Source: Pseudonocardia sp. HH130629-09 (GTDB lineage: Bacteria; Actinomycetota; Actinomycetes; Mycobacteriales; Pseudonocardiaceae). Taken from it: a stretch of 64,000 nt of DNA. Below are positions 1 to 10,594 of the stretch, in pieces (position 1 is the first letter of the stretch; each line of letters begins with the position of its first letter). Both the position numbers and the translations under genes were made by a program. A model generated the notes under the pieces. It made no database searches and was not told the DNA's origin. It was given only the letters and a program-made list of their open reading frames with translations. Location: the NCBI RefSeq assembly GCF_001294645.1, contig NZ_CP011868.1, forward strand, positions 5,890,001-5,954,000. Reading direction: 5' to 3'.

Positions 1-1
1 G

Positions 2-328
2 GAGCAGGTCCGCACGCAGCTCGCGACCTGGTGCACCGAGCAGGTGCCCGACGGCGAGAGCGACCGGCGCCGGATCGCCTACACCACCGCCGGCAACACC
101 GTCACGATCCTCGACCGGCGGCCGCCCACGTTCCCGGAGCTGGGTGCGGCATGGTCGTCGACGGCACTGGCGCAGCTGCGGGTCGACGACCCCGGGCCGG
201 GCAGCTGGACGCTGTACCGCGTCGCCGACCCCGGCTCGGGGCAGCGCTGGCAGCCGGCGGGGCCGCCGGACACCGACCCGTTCGTGCTGCTCGCGCGGGT
301 CGCCGCGACGCTCCGCGCGAGCAGCTGA
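2..328 (+). CDS. DUF3024-like protein, C-terminal part (cut by window edge)
   Basis: The frame is open from the first bases, so the true start lies outside the window and 108 residues are visible. They contain the pattern of the DUF3024 family: a strand ending in ILDRRPPTFPE, then AQLRVDD, then SWTLYRVAD followed by a Trp-containing strand and a hydrophobic C-terminal helix. The family has no established function; members are small and soluble, and are found widely in bacteria. The gene converges on the large minus-strand gene that ends only 3 bp away, so the two 3' ends nearly touch. The family call rests on motif recall, not a profile search. Confidence 0.65.
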   Translation, partial: EQVRTQLATWCTEQVPDGESDRRRIAYTTAGNTVTILDRRPPTFPELGAAWSSTALAQLRVDDPGPGSWTLYRVADPGSGQRWQPAGPPDTDPFVLLARVAATLRASS

Positions 329-331
329 CGC

Positions 332-2425
332 TCAGTCGTCACGGCCGCCCGTGACGGCCGGGCGCGGACCCGGTGCCATTGCCGACGGTGTCGACGGGCG
401 GGACGGCTCGTCGTCGGGCGGGGTCGTGTCCGACCCGCGCGGAGCCGGGCGCGGCGCGGGCACCGACGGGTCGACGGTCTCGTGGGCGCCGGCCTGTCCG
501 GCCTGCACCAGGACGGTGACCGGGATCTCCGGTGCCTCCGCGGCCGTCCGGGCGGCGGGGACCGACGGCAGCGGCGGCACGACCGGGGACCCGGGGCCCG
601 GCCGCACGGCGGCGGTGCGGTCCCCGGTGCCGCGCAGGAAGCGCGCCGAGGCCTGGTTCAGCACCTCGAGCAGGGTCGTCCCGGACGAGGCGGCCCGCGG
701 CTCGTCCCCGACGACGGCGAGCATCCGCGGCGCCGCCGCGGTCAGCAGCAGCCCGTCGGCCTGCATCGCGCCCGCACCCAGCACGACCACCAGGTCGGCG
801 GTGTCCGCCGGGGGCAGCGCGCCGAGGACGTCGTCGAGGGGCTCGCAGACGACCAGGCCGAAGCCGGGGACGCCACGGCCGGCGTCGGCCGCCCAGGTCT
901 CGGCGAGCTGCGGGTGGGTCCGGGCGAGTTCGCCGAGCAGCCGGTCCAGCTCGTCGCGGTCGGCGACCTCGCGCCGGGCACGGTCGAGCTCCTCGAGCGC
1001 GTCGGCGTAGGCCTGCGGGTCGTGTGCCCGCAGCGCGTCCACGACGGCGTCGTGCTCCGGCGCCCGCGCCCCGTAGGGCACCCGGTCGGCGCAGGTGGCG
1101 GCCAGGCGTTCCAGCTCGTCGGCGGCCTCGGCGGGGTCGCCGTGCTCGTCGTAGTCGACGATCGCGCGGGCGACCCGCTCGGCGGCGGCCAGGTCCGGCA
1201 CCGAGACCGGGGAGTCCTGCTGCAGGAACAGCACGTCGTGGCGCAGCGCGCCGACCGACCGGGCGGTCGCCGCCACCCGGTCCAGGGTGTCGGTGAGCGC
1301 GGGCAGCTCGGAGGGGTCCCGCGGGATCGGCAGGCCCAGCACCGCGCACAGCCGCGCGATCTTGTCATCGCGGCGGGCCAGATCCAGGTGCCGGACGATT
1401 GCGACCACGTGGTCGTAGCTCTGCGGGGCCTCCCCGCCGACACGGAAGCGGCGCAGGTGCGGCTCGGCGTCCTTCTGCTCCTGCGGGCGGAAGTAGGACC
1501 GGGTCCGGCCGCCGGAGTCGAGGAAGTCCAGGTAGCGGCGGACGAGGTCGGCGCCGCCCTGGGGCAGCGGCTCCACGATCTCGACCGTGGGACCGGCGGC
1601 GTGCCGGGCGCGGTCGTCGCGCTGGCGGGCCGCGTGCCCCTGCAGCGCCTCGAACTCGGCGCGCAGTCCCTGGTGGACCAGGCGACCGACGACCTCGCGC
1701 AGCCGCTCGGCGTCCGGGGCCGCGGCGATGGCCTCCAGCGAGCCCAGGACGCACCGGGAGACCTGGGTGACGGCCCCGCGCCGGGCGGCGTCGAGGTCGC
1801 GCAGCAGACCGGGGACGATCCGGGCCTCGCCGGTCTCGGCGCCGGCCACGACCCGTGCGGCCCGCTCGCAGCAGCCCGCGACGTCCGCCGGGTCGGGCAT
1901 GCCGTCGGCGTCGGGGAGGCGCTGGCCGCGCCGGGCGGTGCGGTCCGCGCCGACCCGGGCCAGCAGGCGGCGCAGCCGCTGCAGCTCGCGGACCGGCAGC
2001 TCCGGGAACGAGGTGGCGACCCGACCCTCCACGCTCACCGGCAGCGAGTCGTGCACCGCGGCGACCCGCTCGGCGGACGCACCGGTCACCAGGACGCGCA
2101 TGCCGTAGCCGGTCAGCTCGGCCAGCGCCCTGGCGAGCTCGCCGGGGCTGCTGTCGGAGAGCACGACGAGCGGCTCCTCGGCCACCACGCCGAGCAGTGT
2201 CGACGGGTGGGCGGGGTCCTCCTCGGAGCGCGGCGGGGCCGCGGCCCCCAGCGCGGTCGACAGGGTCCGCAGACCGGCCGGCACCCGGCCGGCGCGCAGT
2301 TCGGCGGTGATCCGCGCCGCCGCCGCCCGCGGTGCCCCTCCGCCGCGGCCGGCCGACGCCAGCCCTTCGACGAACGCGACGAGCGCGTCGATGTCCGTGT
2401 CCTGGGACACCCGGACGTCCAGCAT
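332..2425 (-). CDS. Large Ala/Arg-rich protein of unknown function, possibly a degenerate helicase-like protein
   Basis: A 697-residue soluble protein with no signal peptide or membrane segment. The ATG lies 9 bases after a GGAGGT ribosome site. Residues 1-150 alternate strands and helices in a Rossmann-like way (LLGVVAEEPLVVLSDSS, MRVLVTGAS). The middle is helical and charged. Near residue 550 a run of hydrophobic strands (TADLVVVLGAGAM, PRMLAVVGDEP) resembles the Walker B neighbourhood of SF1 helicase-like ATPases. I see no Walker A lysine motif and no helicase C-terminal half. The last 110 residues are Pro/Ser/Thr-rich and probably disordered. I do not recognise the family with confidence; a non-catalytic helicase relative is only a guess. 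Confidence 0.7.
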   Translation of the reverse strand: MLDVRVSQDTDIDALVAFVEGLASAGRGGGAPRAAAARITAELRAGRVPAGLRTLSTALGAAAPPRSEEDPAHPSTLLGVVAEEPLVVLSDSSPGELARALAELTGYGMRVLVTGASAERVAAVHDSLPVSVEGRVATSFPELPVRELQRLRRLLARVGADRTARRGQRLPDADGMPDPADVAGCCERAARVVAGAETGEARIVPGLLRDLDAARRGAVTQVSRCVLGSLEAIAAAPDAERLREVVGRLVHQGLRAEFEALQGHAARQRDDRARHAAGPTVEIVEPLPQGGADLVRRYLDFLDSGGRTRSYFRPQEQKDAEPHLRRFRVGGEAPQSYDHVVAIVRHLDLARRDDKIARLCAVLGLPIPRDPSELPALTDTLDRVAATARSVGALRHDVLFLQQDSPVSVPDLAAAERVARAIVDYDEHGDPAEAADELERLAATCADRVPYGARAPEHDAVVDALRAHDPQAYADALEELDRARREVADRDELDRLLGELARTHPQLAETWAADAGRGVPGFGLVVCEPLDDVLGALPPADTADLVVVLGAGAMQADGLLLTAAAPRMLAVVGDEPRAASSGTTLLEVLNQASARFLRGTGDRTAAVRPGPGSPVVPPLPSVPAARTAAEAPEIPVTVLVQAGQAGAHETVDPSVPAPRPAPRGSDTTPPDDEPSRPSTPSAMAPGPRPAVTGGRDD

Positions 2426-2772
2426 CTCGTCTCACACCTCCGCCGTACCCGTGTCGTCGCCCCGGGGACGACGTTCACGGTGTGTATCGCCGTGGACGGC
2501 CCGGTGTTCCGCCTCCCCCGTGATCGTCCGGCCGGGACCGGCCGGCCGCCGTCACGAGGAGCGACGGAGCCGTGTCCCGTTCGGGGTACACGGCGGGTGC
2601 GGGATCGCCGTTCGGACGTCCCCGATCTCCCGCGAAAGGCTACCGGTCAGGGCTCTATGCTGGGCCGATCTCGTCGAGACCGGGCAACGTCGCCCCTTTC
2701 GGCGTCCTTCGCTGTCCACAGTGAGCGACCAAGGCAGTTCAAACACTGCTCCATCGGAGTGAACTTACCCGA
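2426..2772. other. Intergenic region upstream of the 697-aa gene
   Basis: These 347 bases carry the promoter and leader of the minus-strand gene that starts at 2425. A short perfect inverted repeat, TCTCG-T-CGAGA, lies near 2670. A looser one, with GTTCA and TGAAC arms, lies near 2735-2765. I see no convincing ORF, RNA gene or strong terminator for the upstream yjiX/cstA unit. Confidence 0.4.
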
Positions 2773-2952
2773 TCAGCAACAGCGGGCGGAGGGAACACGG
2801 TCCTGGCGGTCGGTCCGCTCCCGCCAGAACTCGCGCTCGCCCAGCACCGGCGCACCGGGGTGGTGGGCCGCCCGATGGGCCAGGTACCGCTCGTAGTCGC
2901 GCTCCCCGGCGAGCTCGCGCACGAACGTCCAGAACGCCCGGAGCCGGCTCAT
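2773..2952 (-). CDS. YbdD/YjiX family small protein, CstA partner
   Basis: A 59-residue basic protein starting MSRLRAFWTFVRELAGERDY, with the aromatic and charged pattern of the YbdD/YjiX family (formerly DUF466). In E. coli these proteins are encoded directly after the pyruvate and peptide transporters BtsT and CstA, and they are needed for transport. Its ATG overlaps the TGA of cstA in the form ATGA, so the two are translationally coupled and make a two-gene operon. The usual family length is about 60-70 residues, so the gene looks complete. The downstream end has no obvious hairpin. Confidence 0.85.
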   Translation of the reverse strand: MSRLRAFWTFVRELAGERDYERYLAHRAAHHPGAPVLGEREFWRERTDRQDRVPSARCC

Positions 2953-5132
2953 CCGGAGCCCCCGGCCCTGGCGAGCTCGCGTTCGGAGCGAGTGGGGATC
3001 AGCCCGGCAGGGGCCTGGATCCGGGACTCGACGTACGGGTCCTCGGAGCCGCCGGGCAGCGGGCGTCCGCGCAGCGCGGCGACCCACACCCGGACCGAGT
3101 CGGCCAGGACGATCACGATGAGCAGCGCGAACAGGGCGGTGAGCACGGTGTCGACGGTCGTGTTCACCACCACCTTCTGCATGGCCTCGACGGTCCTGGC
3201 GGTGCCCAGGCTCGTCTTCCCGGCGTCGAGCGCGGCCTGGTACTGGTCGCGCTGGGCCCAGAACCCGAGCTTGGGGTTGTCGGAGAAGATCTTCTGGTAG
3301 CTCGCGGTCAGGGTGACGACGGCGTCGAACACCAGCGGGACCAGCGTGATCGGTGCGTAGCGGGCACGGCCGGAGCGGATCAGCAGCGTGGTGCAGACGG
3401 CCAGTGCGACGGCGGCGAGCAGCTGGTTGGCGATGCCGAACAGCGGGAAGAGCTGGTAGATGCCGCCCAGCGGGTCGTTGACGCCGGCGTAGAGCAGGTA
3501 GCCCCAGGCCCCGACGATGACGGCGCTGCAGATCCAGGCGCCCGGCCGCCAGCTCGTGTCGCGGAAGCGCGGCACCACGTTGCCGATCGTGTCCTGCAGG
3601 ATGAAGCGTCCGACGCGGGTGCCGGCGTCCACCGTGGTGAGGATGAACAGCGCCTCGAACATGATCGCGAAGTGGTACCAGAAGGCGCGCATCGCGGCGC
3701 CGCCGAAGACCTGGGAGAACACCGTCGACAGCCCGACGGCCAGGGTCGGCGCCCCGCCGGAGCGCCCGACCAGTGTGTGCTCCTCCACTGCCTGCGCGGC
3801 CGCGGTGAGGTCGGCCGGGGAGATGGTGAACCCGATCTGCGCCACCGCGGCGGAGGCGGTCTCGACGGTCGGCCCGAGCACCGTCGCGGGCATGTTCATC
3901 GTGAAGTAGAGGCCGGGGTCGAGGATGCAGGCCGCGGCCAGTGCCATGATCGCGACGAAGGACTCGGTGAGCATCGCGCCGTAGCCGATGACCCGGATCT
4001 GGGACTCCTTCTGGATCAGCTTCGGTGTCGTGCCCGAGGCGACCAGGGCGTGGAACCCGGACAGGGCACCACAGGCGATGGTGATGAAGACGAACGGGAA
4101 CAGCGAGCCCGCCGCGACCGGGCCCTGCCCGTCGGAGGCGAACCGGGTCAGCGCGTCCATCTGCAGCGACGGCCAGGCCAGCAGGATCGAGGCGGCGAGC
4201 AGCACGACCACGCCGACCTTCATGAACGACGACAGGTAGTCGCGCGGGGCGAGCAGCATCCAGACCGGCAGCACCGAGGCGGCGAAGCCGTAGACCACCA
4301 GCGCGAGGGTCAGCTGGTTCGCGGTCAGGTGGAAGACCTCGCCCCAGGACGAGTTCTGCACCCAGCCGCCGCCGACGATCGCCAGCAGCATCAGCGCGAC
4401 GCCGAGCACCGAGACCTCGATGATCTTCCCCGGGCGCAGGTAGCGCAGGTAGAAGCCCATGAACAGGGCGATCGGGATCGTCATCGCGAGCGAGAACGTG
4501 CCCCACGGCGAGTCGGCCAGGGCCTGGACGACGACCAGCGCCAGCACCGCCAGCAGGATCACCATGATGGCGAGGACGGCGACGATGGCCGCCGTCCCGC
4601 CGACCGGACCGATCTCCTCGCGGGCCATCTGGCCGAGGCTGCGCCCGCTGCGGCGGGTGGAGAAGAACAGCGTGACCATGTCCTGGACCGCGCCCGCGAA
4701 CACGACCCCGACGATGATCCAGATCGTGCCCGGCAGGTAGCCCATCTGCGCCGCGAGCACCGGGCCGACCAGCGGGCCCGCGCCAGCGATGGCCGCGAAG
4801 TGGTGACCGAACAGCACCCGCCGGTCGGTGGGCTGGAAGTCCTGCCCGTCGTCGAGACGTTCGGCCGGTGTGGCGCGGGTGTCGTCCACGCGCAGCGCGC
4901 GGTGGGCGATGAAGCGGGAGTAGAAGCGGTAGCCGATCGCGTAGGACGCGACGGCGGCGAACACCAGCCAAGCCGCGGAGATCTCCTCGCCGCGGGTGAA
5001 CGCGACGATCGACCAGGCGATCGCGCCCACCACCGCCACCGCGACCCAGATCGCGATCTGCCTCGGGTCGCGACGACGGGTCGTGCCCGTCCCCCCGGTC
5101 CCCGGTTCTCCCGGTCGCTCCGTCGTGACCAT
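2949..5132 (-). CDS. cstA: CstA family carbon-starvation / pyruvate-peptide transporter
   Basis: A 727-residue integral membrane protein with about 16-18 hydrophobic segments, the length usual for CstA/BtsT carriers. These carriers import pyruvate or peptides across the cytoplasmic membrane. Family motifs include RVLFGHHFAAIAGAGPLVGP in the N-terminal third and the SGFHALVASGTTPK region in the middle. I chose the ATG at 5132 because GGGGGA lies just upstream and the in-frame extension beyond it is low-complexity shadow. The gene follows pckG on the same strand, but a perfect hairpin stands between them, so it probably has its own promoter. With pckG it places PEP-pyruvate metabolism at this locus. 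Confidence 0.93.
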   Translation of the reverse strand: MVTTERPGEPGTGGTGTTRRRDPRQIAIWVAVAVVGAIAWSIVAFTRGEEISAAWLVFAAVASYAIGYRFYSRFIAHRALRVDDTRATPAERLDDGQDFQPTDRRVLFGHHFAAIAGAGPLVGPVLAAQMGYLPGTIWIIVGVVFAGAVQDMVTLFFSTRRSGRSLGQMAREEIGPVGGTAAIVAVLAIMVILLAVLALVVVQALADSPWGTFSLAMTIPIALFMGFYLRYLRPGKIIEVSVLGVALMLLAIVGGGWVQNSSWGEVFHLTANQLTLALVVYGFAASVLPVWMLLAPRDYLSSFMKVGVVVLLAASILLAWPSLQMDALTRFASDGQGPVAAGSLFPFVFITIACGALSGFHALVASGTTPKLIQKESQIRVIGYGAMLTESFVAIMALAAACILDPGLYFTMNMPATVLGPTVETASAAVAQIGFTISPADLTAAAQAVEEHTLVGRSGGAPTLAVGLSTVFSQVFGGAAMRAFWYHFAIMFEALFILTTVDAGTRVGRFILQDTIGNVVPRFRDTSWRPGAWICSAVIVGAWGYLLYAGVNDPLGGIYQLFPLFGIANQLLAAVALAVCTTLLIRSGRARYAPITLVPLVFDAVVTLTASYQKIFSDNPKLGFWAQRDQYQAALDAGKTSLGTARTVEAMQKVVVNTTVDTVLTALFALLIVIVLADSVRVWVAALRGRPLPGGSEDPYVESRIQAPAGLIPTRSERELARAGGSG

Positions 5133-5310
5133 GCCGTCCCCCGCTCGTGCACCGTGCGCGACCGACGCCGTCGTGGGGCCGGCCCGATCGGGAACGTTAC
5201 GTCGGGCAACGTTCGCTGTCACCGGTCCAGGGACGCCGTTACCGAGTCTCGACCGGCCGCGTCCTTCCCGATCCGGGGACGCCCACCTCACGGGCCCCGT
5301 GCAGGCGCAG

Positions 5311-5352
5311 CACGGAGCCCCCGCACACCGGACGGCGTGCGGGGGCTCCGTG
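5311..5352 (-). terminator. Strong intrinsic terminator of pckG
   Basis: A perfect 16-bp stem (CACGGAGCCCCCGCAC with its complement) closes a 10-base loop, 29 bases after the pckG stop codon. There is no long T-tract, as is common in actinobacteria. The symmetry means it could also stop transcription in the other direction. Confidence 0.85.
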
Positions 5353-5380
5353 GGTCTCGCGCGGCCGGGGCCGCGGTGGG

Positions 5381-7201
<1,821 letters not shown>

Positions 7202-7588
7202 GTCGTCCTGTTCTCCTCGCCGGCCCCGGCCCGCCACCGGGGGAACTACGACGAGCCCGCGACCGGAGTCGGTGACGGGCCCAGACGGGAAAAGGTGGTT
7301 TCCGAGGCTACCTGCGAAATAGTGCGCTACCCACGGGTGGAGTTGAGAGGTCAGGCACAGCACCGATCATGTAAATCGATCCAGTAGGCGCTGGACGACG
7401 GTGATGTCCGCCCAGGTGACAGCCATGTCACACGAACGCAACCTGTTCCCGGTGACAGATTCGCCGACGGTCCGTGACATCGGCACGCACATTCTCGGAG
7501 AAACGTCGCCGAAATTCACCCGCAGACCGGAAGCGACCGCTTCAACGCGTTCTCGGAACGCACTTAGGGCTTTCGAGAACGGAAGGGG
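7202..7588. other. pckG upstream region with GTGACA inverted repeat
   Basis: These 387 bases lead minus-strand transcription into pckG and form the 3' side of the small gene ending at 7589. The perfect inverted repeat GTGACA-GCCA-TGTCAC lies at 7416-7431. Two more GTGACA half-sites follow within 60 bases. This clustering suggests a regulator-binding region for pckG. The part near 7480-7580 is less GC-rich than its surroundings. No ORF here looks coding. Confidence 0.4.
7416..7431. promoter_or_regulatory. Candidate operator upstream of pckG
   Basis: A 16-base perfect inverted repeat with 6-base arms, GTGACA and TGTCAC, spaced by four bases. It lies about 215 bases upstream of the pckG ATG. 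The arm resembles half-sites of CRP/GlxR-type and GntR-type regulators, but the spacer does not match the TGTGA-N6-TCACA form, so the protein that binds is unknown. Confidence 0.35.
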
Positions 7589-7936
7589 TCAGCGCGCGGT
7601 TGCGACGGAGCGCGCGAGCTCCGGGACCATGATCGGCAGCCGGTGGGCGGTCACCTGCCAGTACCGGGCGCCGGGGTCACCGGCCCGCCAGGCGTCGGCG
7701 AGCCGCACGACGGCGTCCGGGTCGATCACCCGGCGTGGCCGGGGCCGCATCCCGCAGCGCTCGCGGACGCCGGCGTCGAGCGCGCGCCAGGCGTCCTCGG
7801 CGGTGGTGTGGATCGAGACCTCCGGACGACCCGCGACGGCACCCCCGGCATCCGGGCCCCCGGTGTCGGGCTCCACGACGTCGACGGGGTGTTCCCCGAG
7901 CACCAGGGTGTAGGCGCTGACCACCTCGTACGGCAC
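7589..7936 (-). CDS. Small hypothetical protein
   Basis: A predicted 115-residue soluble protein starting MPYEVVSAYTLVLGEHPVDV. I chose the GTG at 7936 because a GGGAGA ribosome site sits about 7 bases before it; the upstream extension is Arg-rich shadow. The C-terminal half has a helix-rich pattern with DAVVRLADAWRAGDPGARYW, which would suit a small ligand- or protein-binding fold. I recognise no family. It is alone between pckG and the MFS gene, with a large palindrome directly upstream. Confidence 0.55.
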   Translation of the reverse strand: MPYEVVSAYTLVLGEHPVDVVEPDTGGPDAGGAVAGRPEVSIHTTAEDAWRALDAGVRERCGMRPRPRRVIDPDAVVRLADAWRAGDPGARYWQVTAHRLPIMVPELARSVATAR

Positions 7937-7956
7937 GGCTGTCTCCCGTGTGGAGT

Positions 7957-7990
7957 CGGCACCGACGACCGGCACCGGTCGTCGGTGCCG
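7957..7990 (-). terminator. 34-bp palindrome, probable terminator of the MFS gene
   Basis: Arms of 16 bases, beginning CGGCACCGACGACCGG, are perfect complements around a central CA. The structure lies about 110 bases after the MFS stop codon and just before the small gene at 7936. It could end the MFS transcript or act as an operator for the small gene. Confidence 0.55.
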
Positions 7991-8099
7991 GTCGTCGCGG
8001 ACGAGCCGTAGTGAACCAGCCGGTGCACACCGGATCCGCCGAACGAGCGTCCGACGGGGCCGCGCGTCGCCGGAACCACCCGTCCGGGCGGCCGGGCGG

Positions 8100-9773
8100 T
8101 CACCCGTGACCGTCACGGGTGGTCACTCGTCGCTCACACCCCGCGACGAGCGGTCGGTGGCGGGCGCCCGCGGGCTCGGCGTCGGCGTCCACCGCGGAGG
8201 CACCGGCCGCCAGGACGTCCCGGTGCGCGCGGCGCAGGCCGAGCCCGGCCGTCACCAGCACCACGGCGACGACGACCGCCGCCGTCCCGGACGCGACGTC
8301 CACCCCGTGCACGAACGCCTCCCGTGCAGAGGCCAGCAGGGCCGCGGCGGCGTCGGCGGGCATCGTCCCGGCGACGTCCGCCGCCCCGCCGAGGGTCTCC
8401 CCGGCCGCGGACGGCGTCCCGTCGGGGAGCACGACGCCCGCCCGGTACACCGCGGACAGCACACCGCCGATCAGCGCGGTGCCGAGCACCGCACCGACCT
8501 CGTAGGCGGTCTCGGAGACCGCGGCCGCGGCACCGGCCTTCTCCGGCGGGGCGGCCGCCAGGATCGCGTCGTTGGTGACGGTCTCGGACAGCCCGATCCC
8601 CGCGCCGATCAGCACCGCCGCCGACATCAGCAGCGCGACGGCCGAGTCCACCTGCAGGAACAGGCAGGCCACATAGCCGGTCAGGACGAGCGCGAGCCCG
8701 GTCGCGACGAGCTGGTGCAGCGCGAACCGGCGGGCCAGCCGCGCGGCGGCGAGCCCGGCCACGACCGTCACCACGAAGCCCGGCAGCAGGAGCAGGCCCG
8801 CCTGCAGCGGCGAGTACCCGACGACCAGCTGGAGGTACTGGGCGGAGAAGAACAGCAGCCCGGTGAGGCCGAACATGGTGGTGGCGTTGGCCAGCGCGCT
8901 GTGCCGCAGCACCGGGCGGGCGAACAGCTCCAGGTCGATCAGCGGGTCCAGGCCGCGCCGCACGCGCCGCCGGTAGTGGGCGAGGAACGCGGTGCCCGCG
9001 CCGACACCCACCAGCACCGACGCGACGACGGCGGGGGTCACCCCGCCCGCGGACCCGGCCAGCTTCAGCGCCAGGACCAGCGGCCCCATCGTCAGCAGCG
9101 ACAGCACCACGCCGACCAGGTCCAGCCGGCCCGGCTCGGTCTCCCGCGACTCCGGCACCACCAGCGGCGCGACGACGAGCAGCACCGCCATCGGCGGCAC
9201 GCTCATCACGAAGATCGAGCCCCACCAGAAGTGCTCGAGCAGCAGCCCGCCGACGATCGGGCCGAGCGCCGCGCCCGCGGCGAACCCGGTCGCCCAGATC
9301 GCCAGCGCGAGCCTGCGGTGGGTCCGGTCGAGGAACACCGACCGCAGCAGCGCCAGCGTGGAGGGCATCAGCATCGCGCCGAAGACGCCGAGCAGGGCGC
9401 GCGCCGCGACGAGCTGGGCGGCCGAGGTCGCGAACGCGGCGAGCAGCGAGACCACGCCGAAGCCGGCGACGCCGATCATCAGCAGCCGACGGCGGCCGAT
9501 CCGGTCGCCCAGGGTTCCCATGGTGACCAGCAGCCCGGCCAGCACCAGCGGGTAGACGTCGACCACCCACAGCAGCGTCGCCGCGTCCGGGCGGAGCGCG
9601 GCGGAGAGCTCCGGCAGTGCCACGCCGAGCACCGTGTTGTCGATCGACACCAGCAGCGTGGGGATGGCGAGCACCGCGAGTGCGAGCCAGGCACGCAGCC
9701 CGGGCAGCGGCGCCACGTCCGGCCCGCCCCTGTCCCTCGCCGCGCCCCGTGCGCCGACCTCCGGCCGTGACAT
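8100..9773 (-). CDS. MFS transporter, DHA2 (14-TM) drug efflux family
   Basis: A 557-residue membrane protein with 14 hydrophobic segments, the DHA2 drug:H+ antiporter layout. The motif-A loop GTLGDRIGRRRLLMIG follows the second segment. A motif-C-like stretch, GFAAGAALGPIVGGLL, is in segment 5 and is typical of exporters. The segment 1 motif, DNTVLGVALP, is the family signature. The ATG at 9773 has an AAGGGAGAA site just upstream. The gene is transcribed divergently from a TetR regulator across two identical operator repeats, the usual arrangement for an inducible efflux pump. The substrate cannot be read from sequence. The C-terminal 60 residues are soluble and variable. Confidence 0.92.
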   Translation of the reverse strand: MSRPEVGARGAARDRGGPDVAPLPGLRAWLALAVLAIPTLLVSIDNTVLGVALPELSAALRPDAATLLWVVDVYPLVLAGLLVTMGTLGDRIGRRRLLMIGVAGFGVVSLLAAFATSAAQLVAARALLGVFGAMLMPSTLALLRSVFLDRTHRRLALAIWATGFAAGAALGPIVGGLLLEHFWWGSIFVMSVPPMAVLLVVAPLVVPESRETEPGRLDLVGVVLSLLTMGPLVLALKLAGSAGGVTPAVVASVLVGVGAGTAFLAHYRRRVRRGLDPLIDLELFARPVLRHSALANATTMFGLTGLLFFSAQYLQLVVGYSPLQAGLLLLPGFVVTVVAGLAAARLARRFALHQLVATGLALVLTGYVACLFLQVDSAVALLMSAAVLIGAGIGLSETVTNDAILAAAPPEKAGAAAAVSETAYEVGAVLGTALIGGVLSAVYRAGVVLPDGTPSAAGETLGGAADVAGTMPADAAAALLASAREAFVHGVDVASGTAAVVVAVVLVTAGLGLRRAHRDVLAAGASAVDADAEPAGARHRPLVAGCERRVTTRDGHG

Positions 9774-9827
9774 CGCCGTTCTCCCTTGCACTCGTCGTTC
9801 CGTCGTGCCCCGATCCAGACGCGTCTT

Positions 9828-9867
9828 TACCGTCCAGACGGTACATCTTTATACCGTCCAGACGGTA
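9828..9867. promoter_or_regulatory. Twin TetR-type operators between the MFS and TetR genes
   Basis: The 16-base sequence TACCGTCCAGACGGTA occurs twice, at 9828-9843 and 9852-9867, so the copies are offset by 24 bases. Each has 7-base complementary arms (TACCGTC / GACGGTA). This is the classic form of a TetR-family operator bound by two dimers. They lie 55-95 bases upstream of each divergent start codon, overlapping where both promoters would be. Confidence 0.85.
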
Positions 9868-9921
9868 CAGTCCATTCCCGGCCGGGGCTGTGAGGCGGGG
9901 CACGGGCACTAGGCTTCTCCC

Positions 9922-10515
9922 ATGGCGTCCCAGTCCGAACGACGGAACGCGGGGACACGGGGACCGGGCTCGACCCGCGACCGGGTCCTCGACGCGTACG
10001 AGACGCTGCTGATCGAGCAGGGCCCCGGCGGCGCGACCCTCGACGCGGTGGCGGCGGCGGCCGAGGTGTCCAAGGGCGGGCTGCTCTACCACTTCAGCTC
10101 CAAGGAGGCGCTGGTCAGCGGCCTGCTGGCGCGGCTGTGCGAACGCAGCGCCCGCGACGCGGAGCTCATGCGCTCGGACGCGGCGGGCACCGTGGCCTAT
10201 TACCTGCGCACCTCGGTGCCGGGCCACGAGTCGCCGGTCGGACTGACCCGCACCTACCTCGCGACCCTGCGCGTCGCGGACGGCAGCACCTCCGGGGAGG
10301 CCGCCCGGACCGCGCTGGCCGACGTCGACGCCGACGGGCTCGCCGCGCTGTCCGAGGAGATCGACGACCCGGTCCTGGCCTGGCTGGTGCAGCTCGTCGG
10401 GGACGGCCTCTACCTGCGCACCCTGACCGGCGCGCCGCTCACCGGCGGGGTCTCGACCGAGGAGCTCCTCGACACCCTGCGGACGCTGCTGGCAGCCCGT
10501 TCCCGGCCCGGGTGA
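9922..10515 (+). CDS. TetR/AcrR family transcriptional regulator
   Basis: A 197-residue repressor. The N-terminal helix-turn-helix spans about residues 18-64 (TRDRVLDAYETLLIEQGPGG, then SKGGLLYHFSSKEAL). The C-terminal ligand-binding part is helical and has the TetR_C pattern of proteins that recognise MFS pump substrates. It is divergent from the pump and should bind the two repeats at 9828-9867, repressing both genes until ligand binds. No ribosome site precedes the ATG. Instead TAGGCT sits 6 bases upstream, which fits a leaderless mRNA. Confidence 0.93.
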   Translation: MASQSERRNAGTRGPGSTRDRVLDAYETLLIEQGPGGATLDAVAAAAEVSKGGLLYHFSSKEALVSGLLARLCERSARDAELMRSDAAGTVAYYLRTSVPGHESPVGLTRTYLATLRVADGSTSGEAARTALADVDADGLAALSEEIDDPVLAWLVQLVGDGLYLRTLTGAPLTGGVSTEELLDTLRTLLAARSRPG

Positions 10516-10594
10516 TCCCGTCGTGCACAGAACGCGTGGAACCGGTCGCGCGGGGTAGTCTCCTGTCCTGTACTCGCACGGGGAGGGGCCCACT

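Noticed and set aside
482..2896. An 804-codon open frame on the plus strand
   Set aside because: It is antisense to the 697-residue gene, is Gly/Arg/Gln-rich without any domain pattern, and is a by-product of the high GC content.
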